Below are positions 27,723-35,349 of a stretch of DNA of 64,000 bases, one piece after another; the first letter of the stretch is position 1, and every line of letters starts with the position of its first letter. The translations under genes were made by a program, and so were the position numbers. The notes under the pieces are model-generated. The model saw nothing but the letters and a program-made list of their open reading frames with translations. It searched no databases and had not been told where the DNA came from. Origin of the DNA: Eutrophocola sp965662685. GTDB taxonomy: Bacteria; Pseudomonadota; Gammaproteobacteria; Pseudomonadales; Pseudohongiellaceae. Location of the stretch: positions 98,523-162,522 of the forward strand of contig CBFIIQ010000002.1 in assembly GCA_965662685.1 (NCBI GenBank), read 5' to 3'.

Positions 27723-28025
27723 ATGAAACAATTTTTTACCCGACTATTCTGGTTTGTACTTGGACGCTTTGAGAAGGGCGACGGGCCTTATTCCTACAAG
27801 TCTTCCAGCCGCACCATATTACTAGTGGTTGGCTTGTTGTTTTCCGGCCTGTCCGCAGGGTCCCTGTATTTTTCCATTGCCAAAGGTGATGCCTCGGCCT
27901 TCCTGCCAATTATTGTTTTTCTGGGAGTGGGCGGTGTGTGTCTAATTGTTGGTTTGCTTGGCAGTGATCGCGCGGTGGCTACGCTTTGGGGAACGACCAG
28001 TAAAAGTAACAGGAAAAAGAAGTAA
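27723..28025 (+). CDS. Small two-helix membrane protein of unknown function
   Basis: The 100-residue protein has a basic amphipathic start (MKQFFTRLFWFVLGRF), membrane helices at about 31-52 and 60-80, and a strongly basic tail (SKSNRKKK). The N-in/C-in topology follows from the positive charges. I do not recognise the family. The ATG at 27723 has an AGCAGG upstream. It is isolated between orn and a convergent spermidine-synthase-like gene that ends 46 bp away. Confidence 0.6.
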   Translation: MKQFFTRLFWFVLGRFEKGDGPYSYKSSSRTILLVVGLLFSGLSAGSLYFSIAKGDASAFLPIIVFLGVGGVCLIVGLLGSDRAVATLWGTTSKSNRKKK

Positions 28026-28071
28026 GCGCGTCTGGAAGAATCACGTTCAGGCGAAAGTGACCTGCGGCTTT

Positions 28072-29028
28072 TTAATTATTAAGCAGGTTGGCAGGGGAAT
28101 ACTGATCAGTGAGTATGCGTTCACTGGTATCCCAGCTGACGTCTTTACTCATCACCTGCGGGTACTCGGTCACATCCATACCAAACGGTTCCAGCATTTC
28201 CCTGAAAGCCGGTGCCCGTGATTCCAGGACAGTGGTATCCGGCAGGGATTGCATGGAGGCGACGATAACGCGATTACCCGTGCCACTCATCCGCAGATTA
28301 TAAATTTCCCCAAACACTTCACGGTAGGTATTGGATTCTGCGGCATAGAGACGACTGGTGGAAAAGGTATTGGCGACAACCATACCGTCATCGGGTAACA
28401 GGCGTTTTACCTCTTCCAGAAATTCCACCGTCATCAGGTGTTCCGGAATATATTCGCCATTAAAGGCATCAAGAATCACCAGGTCATATTTCTCGCCACG
28501 CAGTCCGGCACGTTTTATAAATACCCGGGCATCACCAACATCAACACTGATTTTTTCCGTTTCCTGAAAGCCAAAATAGTCTCGTGCCACTCGCACCACG
28601 GCGTCATCAATTTCTGAAATCACGATGTTTGCATCTGGAAACAGCTGGCTGTAAGTGTCGGATAAAGTACCACCGCCAAGCCCCACTATAAGTATGCTTT
28701 GAGGATTACTCTGTACCAGCAAACTGGAGAGAGTCATCTTGGCATAGGGAAACACCAGCTCAACAGGTTTATCCAGATAACGACAACTCTGGTTCTGTCC
28801 GCTCCGGCTGGTAATGGTGAAACGCAGGCAACGACGTTGTGAGTCTTCCGTAACCAGAATATTACGATAGAGCGAGCGCTCCTGGTGAATATAGCGAATA
28901 CCACTCTGGGCCAGCAGGTCTTTGGCAAAAATTATCAGGGCGATGGCCAGCAAAATCAGAACTTCTGCCTTGAGGTAGCGCCATGCTGATTGCTTGCGCG
29001 GTAATTTATGTTTGTCTACGTAGATCAC
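28072..29028 (-). CDS. Spermidine-synthase-like domain protein with N-terminal membrane anchor
   Basis: After a single membrane helix (about 20-40), the rest is a Rossmann-type spermidine-synthase fold: SILIVGLGGGTLSDTY for nucleotide binding, then VISEIDDAVVRVARDYF, DVGDARVFI and YDLVILDAFNGEYIPEHL. The canonical aminopropyltransferase DxxDP motif is replaced by DAFNGEYIP, as in the fused permease/spermidine-synthase proteins of many proteobacteria, so true polyamine synthesis is doubtful. The gene lies 9 bp downstream of the membrane partner at 29038-29682. Together the two look like such a fusion split in two. Confidence 0.75.
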   Translation of the reverse strand: MIYVDKHKLPRKQSAWRYLKAEVLILLAIALIIFAKDLLAQSGIRYIHQERSLYRNILVTEDSQRRCLRFTITSRSGQNQSCRYLDKPVELVFPYAKMTLSSLLVQSNPQSILIVGLGGGTLSDTYSQLFPDANIVISEIDDAVVRVARDYFGFQETEKISVDVGDARVFIKRAGLRGEKYDLVILDAFNGEYIPEHLMTVEFLEEVKRLLPDDGMVVANTFSTSRLYAAESNTYREVFGEIYNLRMSGTGNRVIVASMQSLPDTTVLESRAPAFREMLEPFGMDVTEYPQVMSKDVSWDTSERILTDQYSPANLLNN

Positions 29029-29037
29029 TTGGCTATC

Positions 29038-29682
29038 TCAGAGGTTAATCGCCTGAATCTGCTTGTTCCTGATTCCGGTCATAATAGTAACAAAGCCGGC
29101 GCAAAGCAGAGCCATGCACATGGTCACGAGTATCTGGTTCACTTCGAACCATAAGACCAGATAAAAAGAAGTTGCCAAAGTACCCAGTGCGCTGCCAAGG
29201 GTGGAAATAAAATACAGCTTACCGGCGACGTGACCGCTGCCATCGGTGGAGATCACCAGGAGTCTGACAGAATAGGGTGCAATCATGCCCATGATGGCCG
29301 TGGGCAGAAAGAACAGCAGCATGGAGACGACTAATGAGCCATAACGGGGGTCTTCAATGCGCAGAAAAACCGCTTCCATTATTTCATTGCCGGCAAATAC
29401 CAGGGGCAGGAGCAAGATGGCGGCACAAATAAAAAAGCTGCCATAAAGTCTCAGGTCAGGTTTAAGCAGTGATAATTTACCACCACACAGATAGCCGATA
29501 GACAAAGACAGCATGAATACGGTGATGATACTGCCCCAGACAAAAATCGAGCTGCCGAAGTAGGGCGCCAGGATGCGGCCACCCAGAAGTTCAATCGCCA
29601 TAATAATGAAACCGCTCAGAAACGCGAGCACCAGCACCAGGGTGATCTGAAATTTGGAATGTGTAATTGTTTTCTCGTTCAT
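29038..29682 (-). CDS. Multi-helix membrane protein, permease half of a spermidine-synthase/transporter pair
   Basis: The 214-residue hydrophobic protein has about six transmembrane helices. FLSGFIIMAIELLGGRILAPYFG and VWGSIITVFMLSLSIGYLCGG are the conserved starting motifs of the N-terminal membrane part of fused MFS/spermidine-synthase proteins, where a Glu and the R-x-LAPYFG motif recur. The C-terminal helices include LGSALGTLATSFYLV. It precedes the soluble domain gene by 9 bp on the same strand, so the two form an operon. Transported substrate or role is not known. Confidence 0.75.
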   Translation of the reverse strand: MNEKTITHSKFQITLVLVLAFLSGFIIMAIELLGGRILAPYFGSSIFVWGSIITVFMLSLSIGYLCGGKLSLLKPDLRLYGSFFICAAILLLPLVFAGNEIMEAVFLRIEDPRYGSLVVSMLLFFLPTAIMGMIAPYSVRLLVISTDGSGHVAGKLYFISTLGSALGTLATSFYLVLWFEVNQILVTMCMALLCAGFVTIMTGIRNKQIQAINL

Positions 29683-29731
29683 AAGAGCGGCGGAGTATAC
29701 CTAAATATTCATGCTTTCGCTTTTAATGAGA

Positions 29732-30114
29732 GTTACAAGTCTCAAGTTAGAAGTCGCAAGAGGCAAGCAATCCCTCTTTCAGATTTTAATGGTTTTCTGC
29801 AGGTCGGATAAGGACCGCAGGGACGCATCCGACGAGGCGACCTTAGATTTGGATGCAGGAGACTGGATGCAGGAAGATGGGGTAACGATAAAAGATAAAG
29901 GAAAAAGGATAAAGGTGGGCGGTGCAGGTAGGCGGCAGGCAAAAGTAAGAGACAAGAGGCAGGAGGCAAGAGACAAGCAACTACTCTTCCAGGCTTCAAT
30001 GGTTTTCTGTAGGTCGGATAAGGACCGCAGGGACGCATCCGACGGGGCGACCTTTGGTCGCCTGCTTGAGACTTGAGACTTGAGACTTGAGACTTGAGAC
30101 TTGAGACTTGTAAC
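29732..30114. repeat. Compound repeat element: heptamer arrays and duplicated REP-like palindromes between perfect 15-bp inverted repeats
   Basis: The ends GTTACAAGTCTCAAG (29732-29746) and CTTGAGACTTGTAAC (30100-30114) are exact inverted copies. Inside are heptamer arrays at 29737-29767 and 29942-29980 and a tandem array of six CTTGAGA units at 30065-30106. Two REP-like units, at 29788-29844 and 29998-30054, are 210 bp apart and nearly identical. Each contains GTCGGAT and ATCCGAC arms around a 17-bp centre. A perfect GGCGACC-TTT-GGTCGCC hairpin sits at 30046-30062. The ORFs that cross this region are made of repeat and are not credible genes. Confidence 0.85.
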
Positions 30115-30121
30115 TATGCCG

Positions 30122-30451
30122 TCAGTACTGTGTGATTTCCAGCTGCTCGGTTTCCAACATGACACGAATCACGGAATATCCACTCAAGACAATTTCACCT
30201 TTATGTCGGTCCTGGCCATCCCGGCAGAAATCAAATACATAGATACGGGCCAGGTATTTACGATTGTTGCTTGCCCGGGTAAAGGAATATTTATTGAAAG
30301 CGAGGGTGTCATCCAGTAACTGGATATCTCTTTGCTGGCAGTACTTTCTTGCAGAAGAGAGTGCTACGGCATGTTGCTCACTACTGCGCCACCAGTAATA
30401 GATAACCCCTATCAGGAGGAAAATCAGTATCAGATCGAAGAGGGATATCAT
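30122..30451 (-). CDS. DUF3301 family protein
   Basis: The 109-residue protein has a single N-terminal membrane helix (LFDLILIFLLIGVIYYWW) followed by a short cytoplasmic domain. ARKYCQQRDIQLLDDTLAF and the later YVFDFCRDGQDRHKGEIVLSG match the DUF3301 pattern as remembered, in which a Cys-containing helix and an F-x-F/S-DxRHxG segment recur. Function is unknown. The stop codon lies only 7 bp from the end of the compound repeat element. Confidence 0.75.
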   Translation of the reverse strand: MISLFDLILIFLLIGVIYYWWRSSEQHAVALSSARKYCQQRDIQLLDDTLAFNKYSFTRASNNRKYLARIYVFDFCRDGQDRHKGEIVLSGYSVIRVMLETEQLEITQY

Positions 30452-30583
30452 GGATTCATTATAGAGACCGAAAGGCAGCAGGCATATAGCTGAATAGGTC
30501 TGATCCGATAATCAGGCTTTGTCCCTTGACAGTGAATTGTCAGAACAGCATCATGCCCGCTTATTTTCAGGCGACGTTTTTTA

Positions 30584-33094
30584 ATGAAGTTACTCTATTT
30601 AACCCTCGAACCCCCTCTGGATATCGGGAAAGTTGCCACTGGAAATCAGGTCAGGGTACAGGGTATAAAAGAAGTCCTGGAAGCCGCCGGTCACCATATA
30701 CATCAGCTGGCCTTTATACCCGAGCCAGTGATTACAGATACTGCAGGGGGCGCTGAACCACCAGAATCCATCAATAACGCCGAATCTTCCGAGAATTCTC
30801 CGCTTGTTAACAGCTATCAGTCCGCTGAGCAGCTTCACCGCTTCATTGCCCAGGAAACCTTCGATTGCATTATTGTTGCTTACTGGTATTTACTGGATCA
30901 TTTGCCCGAATCTGAGATCCCGGTGGTGCTGGACTTTATAGCGCCTCGACTATTGGAAATAATGTTCCAGGAGCCAGAGAGCGTTGCGGAGCAGGCCAGA
31001 GTTATCATTCGGCACCTGTCCAAAATAGACTACGTACTTGCGGGGAATCAGCGTCAGGCAGACCTGTTACTTCCCCTGTTGTTGCAGGCTGGTATCGATT
31101 GTCGTAATCAGATTCCCATTTCCATTGTGCCTATTGCAACGCGTTCAAAACTGTCGCGAATTAAAAGCTTGCCAGCGCCGTTAACGCTGGTAAATGCCGG
31201 TGTTGATTGGCCATGGCGTAATTTTGAAAACTACAGAAATACCCTAGAGAGCCTGGTAGCAAAACATCAGGGGATTAAATTCACAGAATATACCGGTGTA
31301 TACCCGGGCTTGCTCAAGCAGGCTGGTGAGGCAGCTGGTGAAGAAAATCATCGCTCAACTTTGCTGGGATACGCTGCCATGCAGAACAGCCTCCAGCAAT
31401 GTCATATTGGTCTGGAACTGGGTGAACGTAATCCGGAACGCGAGTTCAGTCATTCATATCGCGCCATGGAATACCTGGAAAGTGGTTTGCCGATTATTAT
31501 CAATAGCTGGATTCCATTGGCGCGCCTGATAAAACAATATGATGCCGGCTGGGTAATTGATGGTCCCTCAGAGCTTGAGGCAATAATCTGTAGCCTGCTT
31601 GACGATCCTGGTTTGCTTGCGCGGAAACAGGCTGGTGTGGATAAACTCAAGACAGAGCAACTGAATTATCAGGACGCCTGCAAACCACTTCTGGCAACCC
31701 TTTCTGTTGCTACTAAAATTAATCGCTTTGCCCTGGGCGATGAACCGGCGGAAACGCCAGCACTTGCAGAGACTGGAACAGAAATTGATATTAATAATGA
31801 AGTAGAAGAAGAGATCGAAGGTTTTCAAGAGCAGGGCAGCTCCAATCTAAAAATCATTCTGGGTAAACTTTTTAAACGCTATCTGTGTCCTGCGCGCCCG
31901 GAATCAACACCGGATATTTTGATGGTTACCCGTTCCGATCTGTTTCCCGTTGATCACGGCGCGGCTGTAAAAATTATAAGGACCGCAGAATCACTTTCCC
32001 GTACCGGTAGAGATGTCTGGCTTACCACGGATAGCAGGATTGAATACTTCCAATTCACTAATGGAGAAATGGCCACACATCGTTTTCCTTTTGTATTGCG
32101 ATTTCTCTGTCAGCCAAGAAGTGTTGCTTTTATGAAGTTATTGAAAAGGGGCTTTCCCTATAGCAACAGTTTTCTCTATATGCCGGTAACAGATATGAGT
32201 TATATCGTCAGGGCGATCTATCTCACCAGCCGCAAACCCATTGGCGCCTATCAGGCTGAGTTCCCTGCCTATGTGCGTCCCTGTCGTTTTGCCCGTTCCC
32301 TGTTTGAAGGCAAGATTCTTCTGGTGCAGCACAATGTGGAATACGATCGAATTCGAAATCAAGTGCCCGACCTTACCGCGAAAAATGTACAGACATTGAA
32401 AAACCTGGAAGTGGCCATGTGCCATGAGGCGGATAATATTGTCGCCGTTTCCGACAATGACCGGGATAAAATGATTGCCGATGGCATTGATGCTGAAAAA
32501 ATCCATACCATTCCTCATGGCGTGGATCTTCAGGCTTTTCATACTACCCCTCCGATAAATATCCGCGAGCGTTATCGTTTGCCATGGCAGACCCCTGTGC
32601 TGGTTTATCACGGGACTTACAGTTATTCCCCTAATCTTGAAGCGATGCAGGTCATGGCCCGGGAAATTCTGCCACGGCTAGAGGAGCGGGATATGCAGGT
32701 AACAGTTCTGGCGATTGGCAGTAAGCCCCCTGATTTCCCATTACATCCGAATATCGTTTTTGTCGGCAGTGTTGATAACCTTGCCGAGGTGATTCCAGCG
32801 ACAGATCTGGCGGTTGTGCCTTTGCAGGAGGGTGGTGGAACGCGGATGAAAATTCTCGATTATTTTGCTGCCGGCATTCCGGTCATCAGTACGGCGAAGG
32901 GAATAGAGGGGATACCTGTTGAACATGGGAAGGAAGCATTAATTATTGATGACTTTGACGCCATCAGCGATGCCATTGTGCACCTGTTACGTAACCCGGA
33001 AGTGGCTAAAAAGCTAAGCGATCAGGCCGGCCTTTTTGTTGATACCCTGGGATGGGATGCCATCGGCAGACGCTATTTGCCCCTGCTGCATTAG
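30584..33094 (+). CDS. Tandem two-domain glycosyltransferase (GT-B fold, GT4-like)
   Basis: The 836-residue protein appears to contain two GT-B glycosyltransferases in one chain. The first (about 1-385) starts MKLLYLTLEPPLDIGKVATG and has SYRAMEYLESGLPIIINSW as its nucleotide-sugar site. An acidic linker (about 390-425) follows. The second (about 435-836) starts DILMVTRSDLFPVDHGAA and has HNVEYDRIRNQ, IPHGVD and PLQEGGGTRMKILDYFAAG, the GT4 E-x7-E-type site. There is no signal peptide or membrane helix. Acceptor and sugar are unknown; surface polysaccharide or glycoprotein synthesis is likely. No other polysaccharide genes adjoin it. Confidence 0.82.
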   Translation: MKLLYLTLEPPLDIGKVATGNQVRVQGIKEVLEAAGHHIHQLAFIPEPVITDTAGGAEPPESINNAESSENSPLVNSYQSAEQLHRFIAQETFDCIIVAYWYLLDHLPESEIPVVLDFIAPRLLEIMFQEPESVAEQARVIIRHLSKIDYVLAGNQRQADLLLPLLLQAGIDCRNQIPISIVPIATRSKLSRIKSLPAPLTLVNAGVDWPWRNFENYRNTLESLVAKHQGIKFTEYTGVYPGLLKQAGEAAGEENHRSTLLGYAAMQNSLQQCHIGLELGERNPEREFSHSYRAMEYLESGLPIIINSWIPLARLIKQYDAGWVIDGPSELEAIICSLLDDPGLLARKQAGVDKLKTEQLNYQDACKPLLATLSVATKINRFALGDEPAETPALAETGTEIDINNEVEEEIEGFQEQGSSNLKIILGKLFKRYLCPARPESTPDILMVTRSDLFPVDHGAAVKIIRTAESLSRTGRDVWLTTDSRIEYFQFTNGEMATHRFPFVLRFLCQPRSVAFMKLLKRGFPYSNSFLYMPVTDMSYIVRAIYLTSRKPIGAYQAEFPAYVRPCRFARSLFEGKILLVQHNVEYDRIRNQVPDLTAKNVQTLKNLEVAMCHEADNIVAVSDNDRDKMIADGIDAEKIHTIPHGVDLQAFHTTPPINIRERYRLPWQTPVLVYHGTYSYSPNLEAMQVMAREILPRLEERDMQVTVLAIGSKPPDFPLHPNIVFVGSVDNLAEVIPATDLAVVPLQEGGGTRMKILDYFAAGIPVISTAKGIEGIPVEHGKEALIIDDFDAISDAIVHLLRNPEVAKKLSDQAGLFVDTLGWDAIGRRYLPLLH

Positions 33095-33187
33095 AGCGAC
33101 AATTAAGCATTTGTTTCAGGCAGTACTTGCGTTTGCACTTACGTTGAGCATTGCTATACTTGCTGATCTTAACGGGTTGGGGCAAGC

Positions 33188-34096
33188 ATGTCAGGAAAAT
33201 CAGTTCAGCAATTTATATCATTACTGATAGCTGTTTTATTTATAGCTTCCAGTCACCATGTTCTTGCTCAGGATGAACTGCCCAGACTAATGCCCGATGA
33301 TCTGTTCAGGCGGAATATTGGTGCTGAGGGTCAGCTTGATGCGCGGTTCCCACCCCATAAAATCATCGATAATATTTACTATGTCGGAACGCAATCACTG
33401 GGTTCTTTCCTGATTACCACCAGTGCCGGGCATATCCTGGTGAATACTGACTTTGAACGTACTGTTCCCAGTATTAAAAATTCTGTCGAACAGCTGGGAT
33501 TTGATTTCGATGATATAGAAATCATTATCGGTAGCCATGAACATGGTGATCATATGGAAGGTGATGCGTTGGCCAAAGAGCTAAGTGGCGCCAAAGTAAT
33601 TGCTATGGCTGAGCAGGTTCCGGGTCTTGCCCATATGCGACCGGGAGGCAAACCTCATCCCATTGACGAAGTGATTATTGATGGAGATAAAATTTCTCTC
33701 GGTGAAGAAGTGCTGACGGCCCATTTAACGCCAGGTCATAGTGATGGTTGTACCTCCTGGGAGTTGACGGTTACTGATGCAGGACAGGAATACAAGGTTG
33801 TCATTATTTGCAGTGTCGGTGTAAATCCTTATTACCAGTTATGGAATAATCCGGATCGCCCCGATATTGTCAGCAAATATCAAACCAGCTATGCAGTGCT
33901 TCGCGCACTGGCTGCAGATATACCACTGGGGTCACATCCTTCCATGTATAAACTGGAAGAAAAATACCCATTGATTGGGCAGGCAGTGAATCCTTTTATT
34001 GATCCACAAGGCTACCTTTATGAAATAGCCATTAATGAACAGGCCATGCAACTGCGCCTTGAAGAACAATCGCTCGCGGCCGAGGCTTCGGAATAA
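33188..34096 (+). CDS. Secreted metallo-beta-lactamase-fold hydrolase, subclass B3-like
   Basis: A signal peptide (hydrophobic 10-27, ending VLAQ) precedes a metallo-beta-lactamase domain with the full B3 ligand set: H117-x-H119-x-D121-H122 in SHEHGDH, H184 in TPGHSDG, and H250 in LGSHPSMY. The VNPYYQL and YAVLRAL segments also resemble B3 enzymes. The 302-residue length is normal. A beta-lactamase role is possible, but its location next to pobA and other secreted hydrolases makes an ester- or lactone-type substrate equally plausible. Confidence 0.8.
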   Translation: MSGKSVQQFISLLIAVLFIASSHHVLAQDELPRLMPDDLFRRNIGAEGQLDARFPPHKIIDNIYYVGTQSLGSFLITTSAGHILVNTDFERTVPSIKNSVEQLGFDFDDIEIIIGSHEHGDHMEGDALAKELSGAKVIAMAEQVPGLAHMRPGGKPHPIDEVIIDGDKISLGEEVLTAHLTPGHSDGCTSWELTVTDAGQEYKVVIICSVGVNPYYQLWNNPDRPDIVSKYQTSYAVLRALAADIPLGSHPSMYKLEEKYPLIGQAVNPFIDPQGYLYEIAINEQAMQLRLEEQSLAAEASE

Positions 34097-34168
34097 AGGC
34101 GACAAAGCGCAGCGTGCAAAACAGGCCCATTTTTTTTCAATTAAACAAACGCAGGTATTTAAATAAAA

Positions 34169-35347
34169 ATGAAAACCCAGGTAGTAATTATTGGTGCTGG
34201 TCCTTCCGGACTTTTACTTGGTCAACTTTTACATAATGCGGGCATAGATAACATTGTTCTTGAGCGCGCGACGCCGGATTACGTGCTTGGCAGAATACGC
34301 GCCGGTGTTCTGGAAGAAGGCTTTGTCAGCATGGTCAGGGAAGCCGGTGTGGCAGAGCGTATGGACAAGGAAGGGCTTCCCCACGGTGGGGTTAAAATAG
34401 CCTTCAATGGCGAAATACGTCGCATAGATTTACACAAGTATTCTAAAGGACGGCAGGTCGTGGTTTATGGTCAGACGGAAATTACAGCTGATCTTATGGA
34501 GGCTCGAACAGCCAGTGGTGCGCCGGCTATTTATAGTGTGGAGAATGTACAAATTTATGACGTAAAAAGCGATGCGCCATATGTGCTCTATGAGAAAGAT
34601 GGCAACCAGGAACGCATCGACTGTGACTATGTGGCCGGCTGTGATGGCTTTCATGGGGTGAGTCGCAAGACTATTCCCGATAGCGTCAGAAAAGAATATG
34701 AAAAAGTCTACCCGTTTGGTTGGCTCGGAATGTTGTCTGATACGCCGCCTATTTCAGATGAACTAATTTATGGCATCAGTGAGCGTGGCTTTTTCCTCTG
34801 CAGCATGCGCTCTGAAGTTCGCAGCAGACACTATGTTGATGTCAGTCTTGATGAAAAAGTTGAGGATTGGTCTGATGATCGCTTCTGGAATGAATTAAGC
34901 AGAAGGCTGCCGGAAGAAGTCAGAGGTGATCTTGTTACAGGGCCTGCCCTGGAAAAAAGTATTGCTCCATTGCGCAGTTTTGTTTGTGAGCCTATGCAGT
35001 ACGGACGTCTTTTTCTGGTAGGTGATGCTGCACATATTGTTCCGCCCACAGGGGCGAAGGGCCTTAATCTGGCCAGCAGTGATGTTAATTATCTATATCG
35101 TGTATTGCTTAAGGTCTTCAAGGAAAACAAACCTGAGGCGATAGAGCAGTATTCACCATTGTGCCTGCGCAGAATCTGGCATGCTGAACGTTTTTCCTGG
35201 TGGATGACCAGTATGCTGCATAATTTTGGCGAGGAGATTGATCGCAAAATAATGAACTCACAACTGGATTTTTATACCGGTACCGAGGCGGGTCAACGGG
35301 TGATTGCAGAACAGTACGTAGGTTTACCTTACGAACAGGTAACCTGA
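34169..35347 (+). CDS. pobA: 4-hydroxybenzoate 3-monooxygenase PobA
   Basis: Cytoplasmic NAD(P)H- and FAD-dependent hydroxylase turning 4-hydroxybenzoate into protocatechuate, the substrate of LigAB encoded at 46.6 kb. The GxGxxG motif is GAGPSG near residue 10. RIRAGVLEEGFV, YGQTEITADLMEAR, the DG motif in AGCDGFHG, RSRHYVDV in the substrate region, and GDAAHIVPPTGAKGLN are all characteristic. At 392 residues it is standard length. It stands alone; no PobR-type regulator is nearby. Confidence 0.95.
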   Translation: MKTQVVIIGAGPSGLLLGQLLHNAGIDNIVLERATPDYVLGRIRAGVLEEGFVSMVREAGVAERMDKEGLPHGGVKIAFNGEIRRIDLHKYSKGRQVVVYGQTEITADLMEARTASGAPAIYSVENVQIYDVKSDAPYVLYEKDGNQERIDCDYVAGCDGFHGVSRKTIPDSVRKEYEKVYPFGWLGMLSDTPPISDELIYGISERGFFLCSMRSEVRSRHYVDVSLDEKVEDWSDDRFWNELSRRLPEEVRGDLVTGPALEKSIAPLRSFVCEPMQYGRLFLVGDAAHIVPPTGAKGLNLASSDVNYLYRVLLKVFKENKPEAIEQYSPLCLRRIWHAERFSWWMTSMLHNFGEEIDRKIMNSQLDFYTGTEAGQRVIAEQYVGLPYEQVT

Positions 35348-35349
35348 CT

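Noticed and set aside
29038..29682. Frameshifted single gene together with 28072-29028
   Set aside because: Each reading has its own start and stop with a 9-bp gap and plausible ends; without reads to show an error I keep them as two genes.
30065..30106. Tandem CTTGAGA units considered as a CRISPR array
   Set aside because: The unit is 7 bp with no spacers and there are no cas genes; it is a simple tandem heptamer array.
29779..30165. 128-residue minus-strand ORF with repeated SLKSQVSS segments
   Set aside because: It is made entirely of the heptamer array and the duplicated REP-like units; a period-7 repeat read as codons gives such peptides by chance, and no family or start signal supports it.
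33188..34096. Acquired carbapenemase gene
   Set aside because: The B3 ligand set is present, but there is no mobile element, integron or resistance context, and the neighbours are metabolic; a clinical-type resistance label is not supported.
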